Source: UBA2259 sp964543485
GTDB taxonomy: Bacteria > Patescibacteriota > Dojkabacteria > SC72
Direction of reading: 5' to 3'
Assembly: GCA_964543485.1 (NCBI GenBank)
Contig: CAZIYI010000006.1
Location: forward strand, 1 to 41,280
DNA length: 41,280 nucleotides
The position numbers were made by a program, and so were the translations under genes. The first letter of the stretch is position 1. Each line of letters starts with the position of its first letter. The notes below the pieces were generated by a model. The model made no database searches. It saw only the letters and a list, made by a program, of their open reading frames with translations, and had not been told where the DNA came from. Shown piece after piece: positions 16,052 to 24,944 of this stretch.

Positions 16052-16972
16052 GTGGCAAAGAAAAAAGAAAATAAAAAGAATGCCCAAAAATCTCAAAATA
16101 AAGAAAGTATGATTAGTAAGGTTGAGATTAAACAACCCGTACCTGCAAATCAAGAGAGAATTTCTAGATTGGTGGGTTCTGTATTCATTGGTTTAGGAGT
16201 ACTTTTGGTTGCTTTCGGTATTTTTTCATATATTAAATTTAGAGAAGAACCCCTACTCGATCCAACTTTAGAATCACCAAAATTAGAGGAAATTACATCT
16301 ATAACTAATGGAGATAAGATTTTAATTAAAGGGAGTGCCTCTGGATATGATAATGTATTCATATTTCTAGATGATGAGAAGGTTGGAGATGTTAAAGTAG
16401 ATGATGACTCAAAATTCTCCTATGAATATATCGCGGAGGATGAAGGTAGTTATAATTTCTCTGTAGCGGGTGTTAAGGGTTTCCCAAATAGAAATATATC
16501 TTCAAAATCAGATATAATGACTGGAGTAATCGATAGAACTTCACCAAATCAGGATACTGTAACGCTTAAATATGGAGAAGAAACGAACAAAGATACATAT
16601 ATTCTTTTAGGTACAACAGAACCCAATGCAACAATTGAGGTAAAAAGAGGTACTGAGAGTTTTGATGGACTTTCAGATAAAGATGGAGCTTTTAGAATAG
16701 AGGGGATACAGTTAGATGAGGGTAAGAATGTTTTCTCAATATATATAACTGATTTAGCTGGAAATGAAACTTTACTTGATGAGAAAGTAAGAGTAACTTA
16801 CTCTCCTACGGGAAGTGTTAACGGGGATGCTGTAATAGATGAAAATATTCCACAGGCAGCGGGGACATTTGATGAATTGATAGGTAACAACTTAATGATG
16901 TTGTTTGGATTACTTGCTTTGATAGCATTTATGAGTAGCTCTACAGTTGTATACTTAAAAAACAAAAGATAG
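16052..16972 (+). CDS. Membrane protein with two extracytoplasmic Ig-like domains
   Basis: This 306-residue protein starts with GTG, as no in-frame ATG precedes the conserved part. It has a very lysine-rich cytoplasmic tail (residues 1-38), a membrane helix (about 42-64, VGSVFIGLGVLLVAFGIFSY) and two Ig-like beta domains (about 75-160 and 165-255). The domains are joined by an 'IDRTSP' linker and the second contains TTEPNATIEV and DLAGNET. A second helix near the C terminus (about 280-300) precedes KNKR. The motif IPQAAG before the last helix, followed by a basic end, loosely resembles a sortase sorting signal. Function is unknown; it may be a wall-spanning scaffold. It is divergent from sortase by 95 nt and ends at a strong terminator. 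The stop is TAG. Confidence 0.78.
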   Translation: MAKKKENKKNAQKSQNKESMISKVEIKQPVPANQERISRLVGSVFIGLGVLLVAFGIFSYIKFREEPLLDPTLESPKLEEITSITNGDKILIKGSASGYDNVFIFLDDEKVGDVKVDDDSKFSYEYIAEDEGSYNFSVAGVKGFPNRNISSKSDIMTGVIDRTSPNQDTVTLKYGEETNKDTYILLGTTEPNATIEVKRGTESFDGLSDKDGAFRIEGIQLDEGKNVFSIYITDLAGNETLLDEKVRVTYSPTGSVNGDAVIDENIPQAAGTFDELIGNNLMMLFGLLALIAFMSSSTVVYLKNKR

Positions 16973-16998
16973 ATTGTTTTGATATTGAATTAAGAATT

Positions 16999-17026
16999 AA
17001 GAGAGGTGAAAACCTCTCTTTTTCTT
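16999..17026 (+). terminator. Intrinsic terminator after the Ig-like membrane protein gene
   Basis: A perfect 9-bp stem (AAGAGAGGT at 16999-17007, ACCTCTCTT at 17012-17020) closed by a GAAA tetraloop is followed by TTTCTTG. It starts 26 nt after the stop codon at 16972. The -10 box of the next gene begins 2 nt after it, so terminator and promoter are fused. Confidence 0.88.
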
Positions 17027-17027
17027 G

Positions 17028-17033
17028 TATAAT
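17028..17033 (+). promoter_or_regulatory. -10 box of the YibE/F-like gene
   Basis: TATAAT ends 7 nt before the ATG at 17041, so transcription should start on or next to the start codon (leaderless mRNA). Its -35 region would fall inside the terminator hairpin and shows no good match. Confidence 0.55.
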
Positions 17034-17040
17034 AAAAAGT

Positions 17041-18132
17041 ATGGATAAAAAGTTGCTATCAATACTAATTTTTTCTTTTCTTTTTCTCTTACCATTAAAG
17101 GTATTTGCTCAGCAAAACGAAGAATCTTTTAAAGGTGTAGTTGTAGGTATTAAGGAAATACCTTGTTCAGAACAATTTGAACAAACTTATACATGTTTTC
17201 AATATACTGTAAAACTTTCTGATTCTGGCAAGGAGGAAATTATGTCCCCTATTCTTTCAGAAACAGGTAAATCAGAATTTCTTAAAGGAGATAAAGTGTT
17301 TGTATCTTTTTTAAGTGATGAATTTGGGAATCAGGAATGGAGCGTAACAGGGTATGATCGTAACTCATCGATTTTACTTCTTGTAGGTATTTTTTCTTTT
17401 TTTGCTCTAATTATTGGTAGAAAACAAGGGTTGGGATCTTTAATTAGTTTGGCTTTTACAATTTTTGTTCTTTATGTATGGGCTGTTCCTAAAATACTTA
17501 ATGGTTCGGATGTAATATTTATTGGGATATCTACGGTACTAGTTACACTTGTTGTAATTATGTATGCATCTCATGGGTTAAATAGAAAAAGTACAGTAGC
17601 TGTTATATCAACGATTATTGGAATACTGTTTGTTGGCCTTTTTGCAAAAGTATTTAGCAATATAGTTAATGTAGATGGATTTGGAAGTGAAGAAGCATTT
17701 TTACTGTTTAGTCAAACTGATGGGAGTATTAATTTAGGAGATTTGTTTTTTGTCAGTATTTTAATTGGTGCAATGGGTGTGTTAGATGATGTTGTAATGA
17801 GTCAAGTATCTGCTATACAAGAGTTATATAGAGCAAATAATCAATTAACTACAAGGGAGTTATATACTCAAGCAATGAATATTGGAAGAGACCATATATC
17901 CTCTATGATAAATACCCTCTTTATTGCTTATGCTGGTTCTAGTTTGGCAGTCGTAATGCTGCTTACATACAGCAGTGGTGGTGTAGGAAATATTTTAAAA
18001 ATTGATTTTATTGCTGAAGAGATCGTTCGAACTATTACTTCAAGTATAGGTATTTTATTAGTTGTTCCGATATCCTCCATAGTAGCTGCTAAATTAATCC
18101 CAATGAGTAATTTTAAAAAGAATACTGTATAG
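17041..18132 (+). CDS. YibE/F-like multipass membrane protein
   Basis: This 363-residue protein has a cleavable-looking signal peptide (KKLLSILIFSFLFLLPL then VFAQ), a small extracytoplasmic beta domain (about residues 25-105) and about seven membrane helices. The segment LIGAMGVLDDVVMSQVSAIQEL (around residue 240) is the hallmark of the YibE/F family. The substrate or function of this family is not established; a transporter role has been suggested only from topology. It follows the fused terminator-promoter and precedes the AI-2E family gene by 50 nt on the same strand. The stop is TAG. Confidence 0.88.
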   Translation: MDKKLLSILIFSFLFLLPLKVFAQQNEESFKGVVVGIKEIPCSEQFEQTYTCFQYTVKLSDSGKEEIMSPILSETGKSEFLKGDKVFVSFLSDEFGNQEWSVTGYDRNSSILLLVGIFSFFALIIGRKQGLGSLISLAFTIFVLYVWAVPKILNGSDVIFIGISTVLVTLVVIMYASHGLNRKSTVAVISTIIGILFVGLFAKVFSNIVNVDGFGSEEAFLLFSQTDGSINLGDLFFVSILIGAMGVLDDVVMSQVSAIQELYRANNQLTTRELYTQAMNIGRDHISSMINTLFIAYAGSSLAVVMLLTYSSGGVGNILKIDFIAEEIVRTITSSIGILLVVPISSIVAAKLIPMSNFKKNTV

Positions 18133-18147
18133 TTTAATAATAGTTGA

Positions 18148-18153
18148 TATAAT
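18148..18153 (+). promoter_or_regulatory. Possible -10 box of the AI-2E family gene
   Basis: TATAAT lies 29 nt upstream of the ATG at 18183, predicting a leader of about 22 nt. No good -35 is visible in the AT-rich spacer. Confidence 0.35.
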
Positions 18154-18182
18154 AATAAGATATATATTGAAATTTAGATATT

Positions 18183-19337
18183 ATGATAAAAGTATTGAAT
18201 ATAAATGGGAATAGTAAAAAAGAAGACAGTAATATGAATGAGATAAAAGAATTTAAAAAAATTTCTGATTCAAAAAAAGAGGAGAAACCAGTATTTGTAG
18301 TTGAGTTTTCTTGGAAGCTAATAATTACAGTATTAGGAATATTGGGTTTAATATATTTTGGTAAACAACTTATCTCTATAGCAGTCTTTCTCTTTTTAAG
18401 TGTTGTAATCATGTCTTCTGTTTTGCCTATTATAAATTGGTTGCAAAAACGAAAAATATCTAGAAACTTATCTATTGCGATAACATATATTGTTGGAGTA
18501 TTACTAATGTTAGGAATTATTGCTGTAATAGTTATTCCTTTTATCAACCAAGTTGATAATCTTTCAGAAAGTATTCCAGTGTGGGTAAAAAGTTTTACAT
18601 CAAATATCTCTGCTATAGAATTTGGTGAAATAAAAATTGATTCTAATACAGTGTATAGAGCAATGTTAAATTGGTTTGAAAAGTTTACTTCTGTTGACAG
18701 CTTTGAGAGTATGGCTTCAACATTGGGCGGGGTATTTGGTTGGGTCTCTCTTGTCTCTGCGTCTTTAATTTTTTCCGTTTATTTAGTTATTGATCATAAC
18801 AAAATATTAGATTTTGGTTTAATTAGAATTACTGCAGATGAGAAAAGAAACAGAGTAAAAAAGTTGGTACTTGATTTAGAGGGTAAATTAGGTAGCTGGC
18901 TTTTAGGCCAGGCAGTAGTAAGTACTATTGCAGGGACAGTATTAGGTTTAATTTTGATGATATTTGGAGTTCCTTTCGCATTACCAATGGCTGTATTGAT
19001 AGCGTTGTTCTCAGCGATTCCTTCATTAGGGGCAACTGTCGCCTCTATTCCACCACTTTTAATTGTTTTAATTACAAAAGGCCCTATTCCAGCAGTTATT
19101 ATCTTACTAATCTTTATGGTGTATCAACAGTTAGAAAACAATTTCATTATTCCCAAAGTAATGGGGGGAGCAGCTGGTGTTAAGCCCATGTTAGTACTTT
19201 TTTCTGCCATTATCTTCTTAATACTCTTTGGAGTATGGGGGGCAATTCTTTCTGTCCCTGCCATTGTAATAGGAAAGATATGCTATGAGTTTTATGTTGA
19301 CTTGCAAAAAATCGAGGCGAAAGGTAGCATTAATTAG
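18183..19337 (+). CDS. AI-2E family transporter
   Basis: This 384-residue membrane protein of the AI-2E (TqsA/YdiK/PerM-like) family has about eight hydrophobic helices, a variable soluble stretch after the third helix (NLSESIPVWVKSF ... VDSFESMA), and the conserved C-terminal block FSAIPSLGATVASIPPLL followed by YQQLENNFIIPKVMG. Members have been linked to autoinducer-2 export or ion/proton antiport; the substrate here cannot be read from sequence. The N terminus has 30-40 charged residues before the first helix. ATG at 18183 is used; ATG at 18234 is an alternative that drops 17 residues. It ends 36 nt before the PEP-synthase-like gene. The stop is TAG. Confidence 0.9.
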   Translation: MIKVLNINGNSKKEDSNMNEIKEFKKISDSKKEEKPVFVVEFSWKLIITVLGILGLIYFGKQLISIAVFLFLSVVIMSSVLPIINWLQKRKISRNLSIAITYIVGVLLMLGIIAVIVIPFINQVDNLSESIPVWVKSFTSNISAIEFGEIKIDSNTVYRAMLNWFEKFTSVDSFESMASTLGGVFGWVSLVSASLIFSVYLVIDHNKILDFGLIRITADEKRNRVKKLVLDLEGKLGSWLLGQAVVSTIAGTVLGLILMIFGVPFALPMAVLIALFSAIPSLGATVASIPPLLIVLITKGPIPAVIILLIFMVYQQLENNFIIPKVMGGAAGVKPMLVLFSAIIFLILFGVWGAILSVPAIVIGKICYEFYVDLQKIEAKGSIN

Positions 19338-19373
19338 ATATTTGGAATTTAATCTTAATACACTCTGCCCGAG

Positions 19374-21944
19374 ATGTCTGATATTACATCACAAAAGAAA
19401 AGATCTGTTTACTTCTGGGAGGACCATGTTTACTCTAAATTAAAAGAGTCTACAATAGGAAGAAAGGGTCTCTCACTTTTTGAGTTAAAGGATATGGATA
19501 TTCCAATACCAGATTTCTTTGTGATTTCGTCTTCTGTTTTTGAAAACTTCATTTCAAGAACTCTTTTTAGAGATGCCAAATCTCTTTTTGAAAAAGAGGA
19601 TAATCCTGATCAATCCGAGGTATTAAAATCATTACTTAAAACTGAATTTGAAATAGAGGAGATTGAAGATATTGTGTCTGCATATGCAAGAATTTCTGGA
19701 TTTACGGATGCCTGGGTATCCGTACGATCATCTGTAATATTTCCTTCTAATCCCGAAGTTTCTTTCTCAGGAATTTTCTCTACGGAATTAAATGTAAGAG
19801 GAGGAAAAAATTTACTAGAATCTGTTAAGAGAATATATTCTTCTTTGCTTACAGACGATGTTGTTGCTTACGCATCTTCTAAAGGTATAAATCTGGCAGA
19901 TGTAAAACTTGGAGTTGTTGTACAAAAGATGATTCAAGCAGAGGTATCGGGTGTTGCTTTTACTGTCGACCCTATAACTCAAGATCAATCGAAATTGAGT
20001 ATAGAGGCGGTATTTGGTTTAGGAGACACCATATCTTTAGGAGAGTTAACTCCTGATACATATCTTTTAAACAAGAGGGATTTATCCGTGTTAGAAAAAA
20101 AGATTTCTCCTCAAGATTGGATGAAAATTAGGGTTGTTAACAAAAATCAGAACAACAAGGATGGTACAGAGAAAGTAAAAATATCTACTGCATGGAGTCA
20201 TCGTCAGAAAGTAGATGATGGATATCTAAGAGAGATAGCTAAAATATCTTTAATTGTTGAAAACAAATTAAGACGAGCTCAAAACATTGAATGGGTGATG
20301 TCTGGAGGAAAGATATGGGTATTACAGAGTAAAGATTTGTATGAAAGATATGTACCTAGCCAAAGTATAGTGGAAAATGCCAAGAGCTTTGATACTCTTG
20401 GAGAGGTTTTAAAGTGGTGTTTAGAAAAATACCAAGGCATAGGGATATTGGATGATAAGACACTACAAAATGCACAGAAAATTGTTCAGGGAAATAAACA
20501 TGAATATAGTCCTTTGACTGAAAAGTTGATTAGTGTTGCTAGAGGTACAATTAGAAAAGAAAAAGAGGAAGAAAACAAACAGGTAAGTAATATTGACGAC
20601 TTTTTAATCAAAGGTCTTGGGGCAAGCTTTGGGGTTGTAGTTGGAAGTGTTAAGGTTGTGAATAAAAGCAGTTTAGAAGGTATAAATAAAAAGGACATAC
20701 TGTTAATAAAAGAGTACTTCTCAGATATGGAATCTCTAATAATTAATTCTGGGGGTGTAATTTTAGAAAGTGGTGGTATAACTAGTGATATTGCAATATT
20801 GTGTAGAGAATTTGATATTCCTGCCGTTGTTGGTGCAGTGAATGCCTCGTCTATGTTAAAGAATGGCCAATTAGTAAGGTTAGATGGGAATACAGGAAGT
20901 ATATATGTTGAGAAAGAAACAGAGCAATCACCTACTCATCCAGTTATACAAGCATACAAAGATGAAACTCTTTCCGGAATTGATTTGCTTAAGAATGAAC
21001 AAGAGAATACGCAAGAAACCGAACTAACTGCCGGTGAACAATACAAGATTCCTCATGATATGAATTTGCCACCCTGTGCAACTAAGGTCTTTATCAATCC
21101 ACAAGATGAAAAAGAAACAATTGTTGATTTAGTAGGTAATTCCCATGGTCTTGTATATATAGATTTAGATAAAATTCTTCTTGAAGATGGAAGGCATTTA
21201 CTTGCGTATGTAGAAGAAAAAAAGTTTGTAGAATACTCTAAACAGATTGGAGACAAGATATGTGAATATGTTGATTTAGCAGAAGGTAATCAGGTAGTAC
21301 TTGCTCTTGGGTCTTTAAGAGTATCTAGTTTTAGATCACTTACTAAAGGAAAACAATTTGAAAATTCGGAAATAGATGATTCTGTACATGGTCTTGCCCA
21401 TTATCTTTCCAATAGAGAGTTACTAAGTAGAGTTATTAAAATATTACGTAGAGTAAGAAACATTAACAAAAGAAGAAATGTAGATATCGGTATCTATGCT
21501 CCAATGAATGTATCTTCTATGAATCTTTTCAAGAAGGCACTTTTAGCAGGTGGTTTTAGAAGAACTGCATCATTTAGAATCTATGCAATACTTGATAACC
21601 CAACAGATATTATACTCGCAGATGAAATACTCGGTTCGAAGATTGATGGGGTGATAATTGATATGCCTAGAATCATTAGAGTAATGCAAGGAAACAAGTT
21701 TGATGATACCAAAGGAAAGTATGATTTAGGAATTGGTAACTCTCTTAAAGTAGTAGATACGGTATGTGATATTTCTAAGTCTCCTTCCAAAGAGATTGTT
21801 GTTCTTTGTGATGATAGTCCGGAACTTGTAAGATACAGTGTAAGAAAGGGTGTTTACGGAGTCTCTGTAATGCCAAAAACCATTAAGGATATGAGACGGT
21901 TAGTATCTGAAGAAGAATCGAAAATAATTCTTGGAAAAAAGTAA
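19374..21944 (+). CDS. PEP-synthase/PPDK-like protein with degenerate active sites
   Basis: This 856-residue protein keeps the domain order of phosphoenolpyruvate synthase. An ATP-grasp N-terminal part (about residues 20-320) has IGRKGLSLFEL, the WVSVRSS strand and AVFGLGD. The swivelling phosphohistidine domain is at about 420-515, and a C-terminal barrel-like part at about 560-850. Three key places are changed. The phosphohistidine motif GGxTSH reads GGITSD (Asp472, codon GAT at 20787-20789). The PEP-binding GIGLxRTEF position reads HGLVYIDLDKI. The SIGTNDLTQ loop after the ADEI segment reads IIDMPRIIR. The middle phosphotransfer and PEP chemistry therefore look impossible by the known mechanism, while the fold and the ATP-binding half are kept. 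It may be a regulatory or structural pseudoenzyme. The frame is intact over 856 codons, so it is probably under selection. Confidence 0.85.
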   Translation: MSDITSQKKRSVYFWEDHVYSKLKESTIGRKGLSLFELKDMDIPIPDFFVISSSVFENFISRTLFRDAKSLFEKEDNPDQSEVLKSLLKTEFEIEEIEDIVSAYARISGFTDAWVSVRSSVIFPSNPEVSFSGIFSTELNVRGGKNLLESVKRIYSSLLTDDVVAYASSKGINLADVKLGVVVQKMIQAEVSGVAFTVDPITQDQSKLSIEAVFGLGDTISLGELTPDTYLLNKRDLSVLEKKISPQDWMKIRVVNKNQNNKDGTEKVKISTAWSHRQKVDDGYLREIAKISLIVENKLRRAQNIEWVMSGGKIWVLQSKDLYERYVPSQSIVENAKSFDTLGEVLKWCLEKYQGIGILDDKTLQNAQKIVQGNKHEYSPLTEKLISVARGTIRKEKEEENKQVSNIDDFLIKGLGASFGVVVGSVKVVNKSSLEGINKKDILLIKEYFSDMESLIINSGGVILESGGITSDIAILCREFDIPAVVGAVNASSMLKNGQLVRLDGNTGSIYVEKETEQSPTHPVIQAYKDETLSGIDLLKNEQENTQETELTAGEQYKIPHDMNLPPCATKVFINPQDEKETIVDLVGNSHGLVYIDLDKILLEDGRHLLAYVEEKKFVEYSKQIGDKICEYVDLAEGNQVVLALGSLRVSSFRSLTKGKQFENSEIDDSVHGLAHYLSNRELLSRVIKILRRVRNINKRRNVDIGIYAPMNVSSMNLFKKALLAGGFRRTASFRIYAILDNPTDIILADEILGSKIDGVIIDMPRIIRVMQGNKFDDTKGKYDLGIGNSLKVVDTVCDISKSPSKEIVVLCDDSPELVRYSVRKGVYGVSVMPKTIKDMRRLVSEEESKIILGKK

Positions 21945-21985
21945 ATCTTTTCAAAGGCATATAGTTTTCACTATGCATTCTTCTG

Positions 21986-21991
21986 TATAAT
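21986..21991 (+). promoter_or_regulatory. -10 box of mutS
   Basis: TATAAT ends 5 nt before the mutS ATG at 21997, so the predicted transcription start falls at the start codon (leaderless). A weak imperfect hairpin (GCATATAG ... CTATGC, 21957-21977) lies just upstream and may be a poor terminator for the preceding gene. Confidence 0.6.
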
Positions 21992-21996
21992 AGGGA

Positions 21997-24609
21997 ATGG
22001 AACTTGATATTAAACAAACGCCAATGATGGATCAGTATATCCGTTTTAAGAAACAGTATCCTGATAAAATAGTGCTTTTTAGAATGGGTGATTTTTATGA
22101 AACCTTTGGCGAGGATGCTAAGATATCCTCTAAGGCATTAAATATCACCTTAACTGCCAGAGATAAAAATAGCAATGCCACTCCGTTGGCTGGTTTCCCT
22201 CACAAGGCAATTGATCAATATCTTCCGAAATTAGTTAAAGCAGGATACTGTGTTGTAATTGTAGACCAATTAGAAGACCCTAAGTTGGCTAAAGGGATTG
22301 TCAAAAGAGGTGTTACTAGAATCATTACTCCTGCGACAATGGATATCTCCGATTCTGTAAAGAGCAACTATATGTGTGCTTTCTGCAAAGCTAAAGATTC
22401 TTTGGGTGTATCAATATGTGATATTACCACAGGAGAATTTATATGGATTGAAATGAAGTACTCTCCAAAGAATATAGAAACAGTTGTTTCCTCTTATGAC
22501 CCTGTTGAGATACTGCTTTTAGAAAACGAAAAAGAGCTACACTTCCCTACTCTCCCGATCCAATTTCTACCAAAAACATTACAGAATGAAAAATATTCAG
22601 AGGAACTAATTAAAGAATTCTTTGATATTTCAAATGTTCAAGCTCTTGGTTTAGAGGGTAAAGATGCAAGCATTTGTGCAATAGCTATGGTTATTAAACA
22701 CATTCAAGAAACCCAGTTAATGGAGCCATCTCATATCAAAAAACCAAAAAGAAGGAACTTAACTTCTAATATGATTTTAGATAGGGCTACCATTAGAAAT
22801 CTTGAGCTTATCTCTAATGGTTATACAGGTGATATCTCGGGTTCGCTTTTTTCTGTTATAGATGAAACCAGTACTCAGATGGGTAAAAGAACCTTGTATT
22901 CATGGATGCTTAATCCTTTAATTGATAAAAAAGAGATTAATGATAGACTAAATATCATTGATTTGTTTGTTTCAAATAGTAATAGTGTGTATAAGGTGAA
23001 AGATCTATTATCTAATGTAAATGATATTAGTAGAATTACAGGAAAGATTGGTTTAGGGAGAGCAAATGGAAGAGATATTAAAGCACTTCAAAATTCTTTA
23101 GAAAATATTAATCTTTTACGAAATGAGGTATCAAATTTCTCAGAAATAAGTAACAAGTTGGCGAAATATGACTTGGTACTTGAAAAATTAATAAAGCAAA
23201 TAGATGATTGTATTGTAGATACTCCTCCTCCAACTATACTCGAAGGTGGCATTATTAAATCTTCATACAACAAAGAAGTAGAAGAATTGAGAAGTTTGAC
23301 TGGTGATAGTAAGGGGTGGATTAAAACATTTGAAGAAGATGAGAAGAAAGAAACTGGAATCAACAGTTTAAAGATTGGTTTTAATAGAGTGTTTGGTTAC
23401 TATATTGAAGTCACTAAGGCACATCAAGAGAAAGTCCCAGATAGATATATTAGAAAACAAACATTGGTTAACTGTGAGAGATATATCACAGAAGAGTTAA
23501 AACAGAAAGAAGATATCATCCTTAACGCTCAAGAGAAACTAAATGGGTTAGAATACAAGTTATTTACTGAGTTTAGAGAATCTTTGATTGAATATATTAA
23601 AGAACTTCAAAATTTGTCAGAATATATATCATTTATAGATATACTATCTGGCTTTGCTAAAATTGCAATAGAAAGAGATTACTGTAAACCAAACATATTC
23701 GATATGGGTGAGAAGGAGGGTTTGATTAAAATTGAACAAGGAAGACACCCAATTGTAGAGAGAATAAACGATGAAGAATTTATCTCAAATGATACCTACC
23801 TTGATTTTAATAAAAACTCAATGTCTATTTTAACTGGTCCTAATATGTCTGGTAAATCTACATATATACGACAAGTAGCAAGTTTAGTCCTATTAGCACA
23901 GATAGGTTGTTATGTACCTGCAAAGAGTATGGAACTTTCTTTGGTTGATAGGATATTTACAAGAGTTGGAGCATCAGATGACCTATCTCGAGGTAGAAGT
24001 ACCTTTATGGTAGAGATGGATGAGGCCGCAAATATTGTTAATAATGCAACAAAATACAGCTTAATAGTACTAGATGAAGTCGGTAGAGGTACAAGTACCT
24101 ACGATGGGGTTAGTATTGCTTGGGCTTTAGCGGAATACTTAGTTACTGATATTAAGGCAAGAACATTATTCGCAACACATTACCACGAGCTTTTAAAGTT
24201 ATCAGAAAAGATTCCTGATAGAGTGAAAAATTACAATGTGTTGGTAGAAGAGGATTTAACTGAAGGAACAGTTATCTTTTTAAGAAAGATTGTACAGGGT
24301 GGTACTGATAGAAGCTACGGTATATATGTTGCTAAGATGGCTGGATTACCTGATAAAGTTATTAAAAGAGCCAATGAAATATTAGAAAGTTTTGAACAAG
24401 AAAAAATGTTTTCCAAAGATAATGAAATTAGAGGAGAAGTACTTAGCAACAAGGAAACTGATAAAGAGGTATCTTTAAATGGATATCAGTTTCCGTTATT
24501 CTTGGCTAAAAACTCTGAGATAGAACAAGAGATACAAGCACTAGATTTAGACAATTTAACACCAATAGATGCTTTAAATAAAATATCGGAATGGAAGAGA
24601 AAGGTCTAA
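21997..24609 (+). CDS. mutS: DNA mismatch repair protein MutS
   Basis: This 870-residue protein recognises mismatches and signals repair through its ATPase. The N-terminal mismatch-binding domain has FRMGDFYETFGEDA, with the Phe-x-Glu wedge (FYE). The connector, lever and clamp domains follow, with the clamp around residues 440-560. The C-terminal ABC-type ATPase has Walker A GPNMSGKST (from residue 614), the signature DDLSRGRSTFMVEM and Walker B LIVLDEVGRGTSTYDG followed by the conserved THYHEL. The length and all domains match MutS1. No mutL is in the window. The start is supported by the adjacent -10 box. Its TAA stop shares bases with the stop of the convergent winged-helix gene. Confidence 0.98.
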   Translation: MELDIKQTPMMDQYIRFKKQYPDKIVLFRMGDFYETFGEDAKISSKALNITLTARDKNSNATPLAGFPHKAIDQYLPKLVKAGYCVVIVDQLEDPKLAKGIVKRGVTRIITPATMDISDSVKSNYMCAFCKAKDSLGVSICDITTGEFIWIEMKYSPKNIETVVSSYDPVEILLLENEKELHFPTLPIQFLPKTLQNEKYSEELIKEFFDISNVQALGLEGKDASICAIAMVIKHIQETQLMEPSHIKKPKRRNLTSNMILDRATIRNLELISNGYTGDISGSLFSVIDETSTQMGKRTLYSWMLNPLIDKKEINDRLNIIDLFVSNSNSVYKVKDLLSNVNDISRITGKIGLGRANGRDIKALQNSLENINLLRNEVSNFSEISNKLAKYDLVLEKLIKQIDDCIVDTPPPTILEGGIIKSSYNKEVEELRSLTGDSKGWIKTFEEDEKKETGINSLKIGFNRVFGYYIEVTKAHQEKVPDRYIRKQTLVNCERYITEELKQKEDIILNAQEKLNGLEYKLFTEFRESLIEYIKELQNLSEYISFIDILSGFAKIAIERDYCKPNIFDMGEKEGLIKIEQGRHPIVERINDEEFISNDTYLDFNKNSMSILTGPNMSGKSTYIRQVASLVLLAQIGCYVPAKSMELSLVDRIFTRVGASDDLSRGRSTFMVEMDEAANIVNNATKYSLIVLDEVGRGTSTYDGVSIAWALAEYLVTDIKARTLFATHYHELLKLSEKIPDRVKNYNVLVEEDLTEGTVIFLRKIVQGGTDRSYGIYVAKMAGLPDKVIKRANEILESFEQEKMFSKDNEIRGEVLSNKETDKEVSLNGYQFPLFLAKNSEIEQEIQALDLDNLTPIDALNKISEWKRKV

Positions 24610-24911
24610 CTATTTATAACATATCCAAATCCGTACTTACTCTTTATTATTGGAAACCCTGTTTGATTGATTACTCTTCTTTTTAATCTGTTTATCTCTA
24701 CCACAAGTGATTTTCTAGGTATGTTCTTTTTTAATAATGAATATATATACTTTTCAAAATCTAACATATTACAATAACCATTGTTGGATATTAAATAATT
24801 GATAAAAATGGATTCAAATTGAGTTAAGCAAACTTTGAAATTTTTAATATACATCTCTCTATGAAGAGGTATATATGAAATATACTCATAAGTTATAACT
24901 TCAACTATCAC
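24606..24911 (-). CDS. Orphan winged-helix DNA-binding protein (OmpR/PhoB output domain)
   Basis: This 101-residue protein consists only of the DNA-binding output domain of OmpR/PhoB-type response regulators. The conserved pattern is LTQFESIFINYLISNNG, then the recognition-helix region SLVVEINRLKRRV and the wing IKSKYGFGYVI. No receiver domain is present and none lies in the neighbouring frames. I use the GTG at 24911 because the preceding strands (ITYEYISYIPLHREMYIKN) belong to the N-terminal sheet of this fold; ATG at 24854 would remove them. It follows hisS by 33 nt on the same strand, and its TAG stop overlaps the mutS stop. Its target and signal are unknown. Confidence 0.75.
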   Translation of the reverse strand: MIVEVITYEYISYIPLHREMYIKNFKVCLTQFESIFINYLISNNGYCNMLDFEKYIYSLLKKNIPRKSLVVEINRLKRRVINQTGFPIIKSKYGFGYVINS

Positions 24912-24944
24912 CTAAAGTAGAGGTAATATCTTAGTATCGTTATC

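Noticed and set aside
18134..18547. 137-codon antisense frame at the start of the AI-2E family gene
   Set aside because: It lies opposite a well-supported membrane-protein gene and is a typical mirror of hydrophobic codons in AT-rich DNA.
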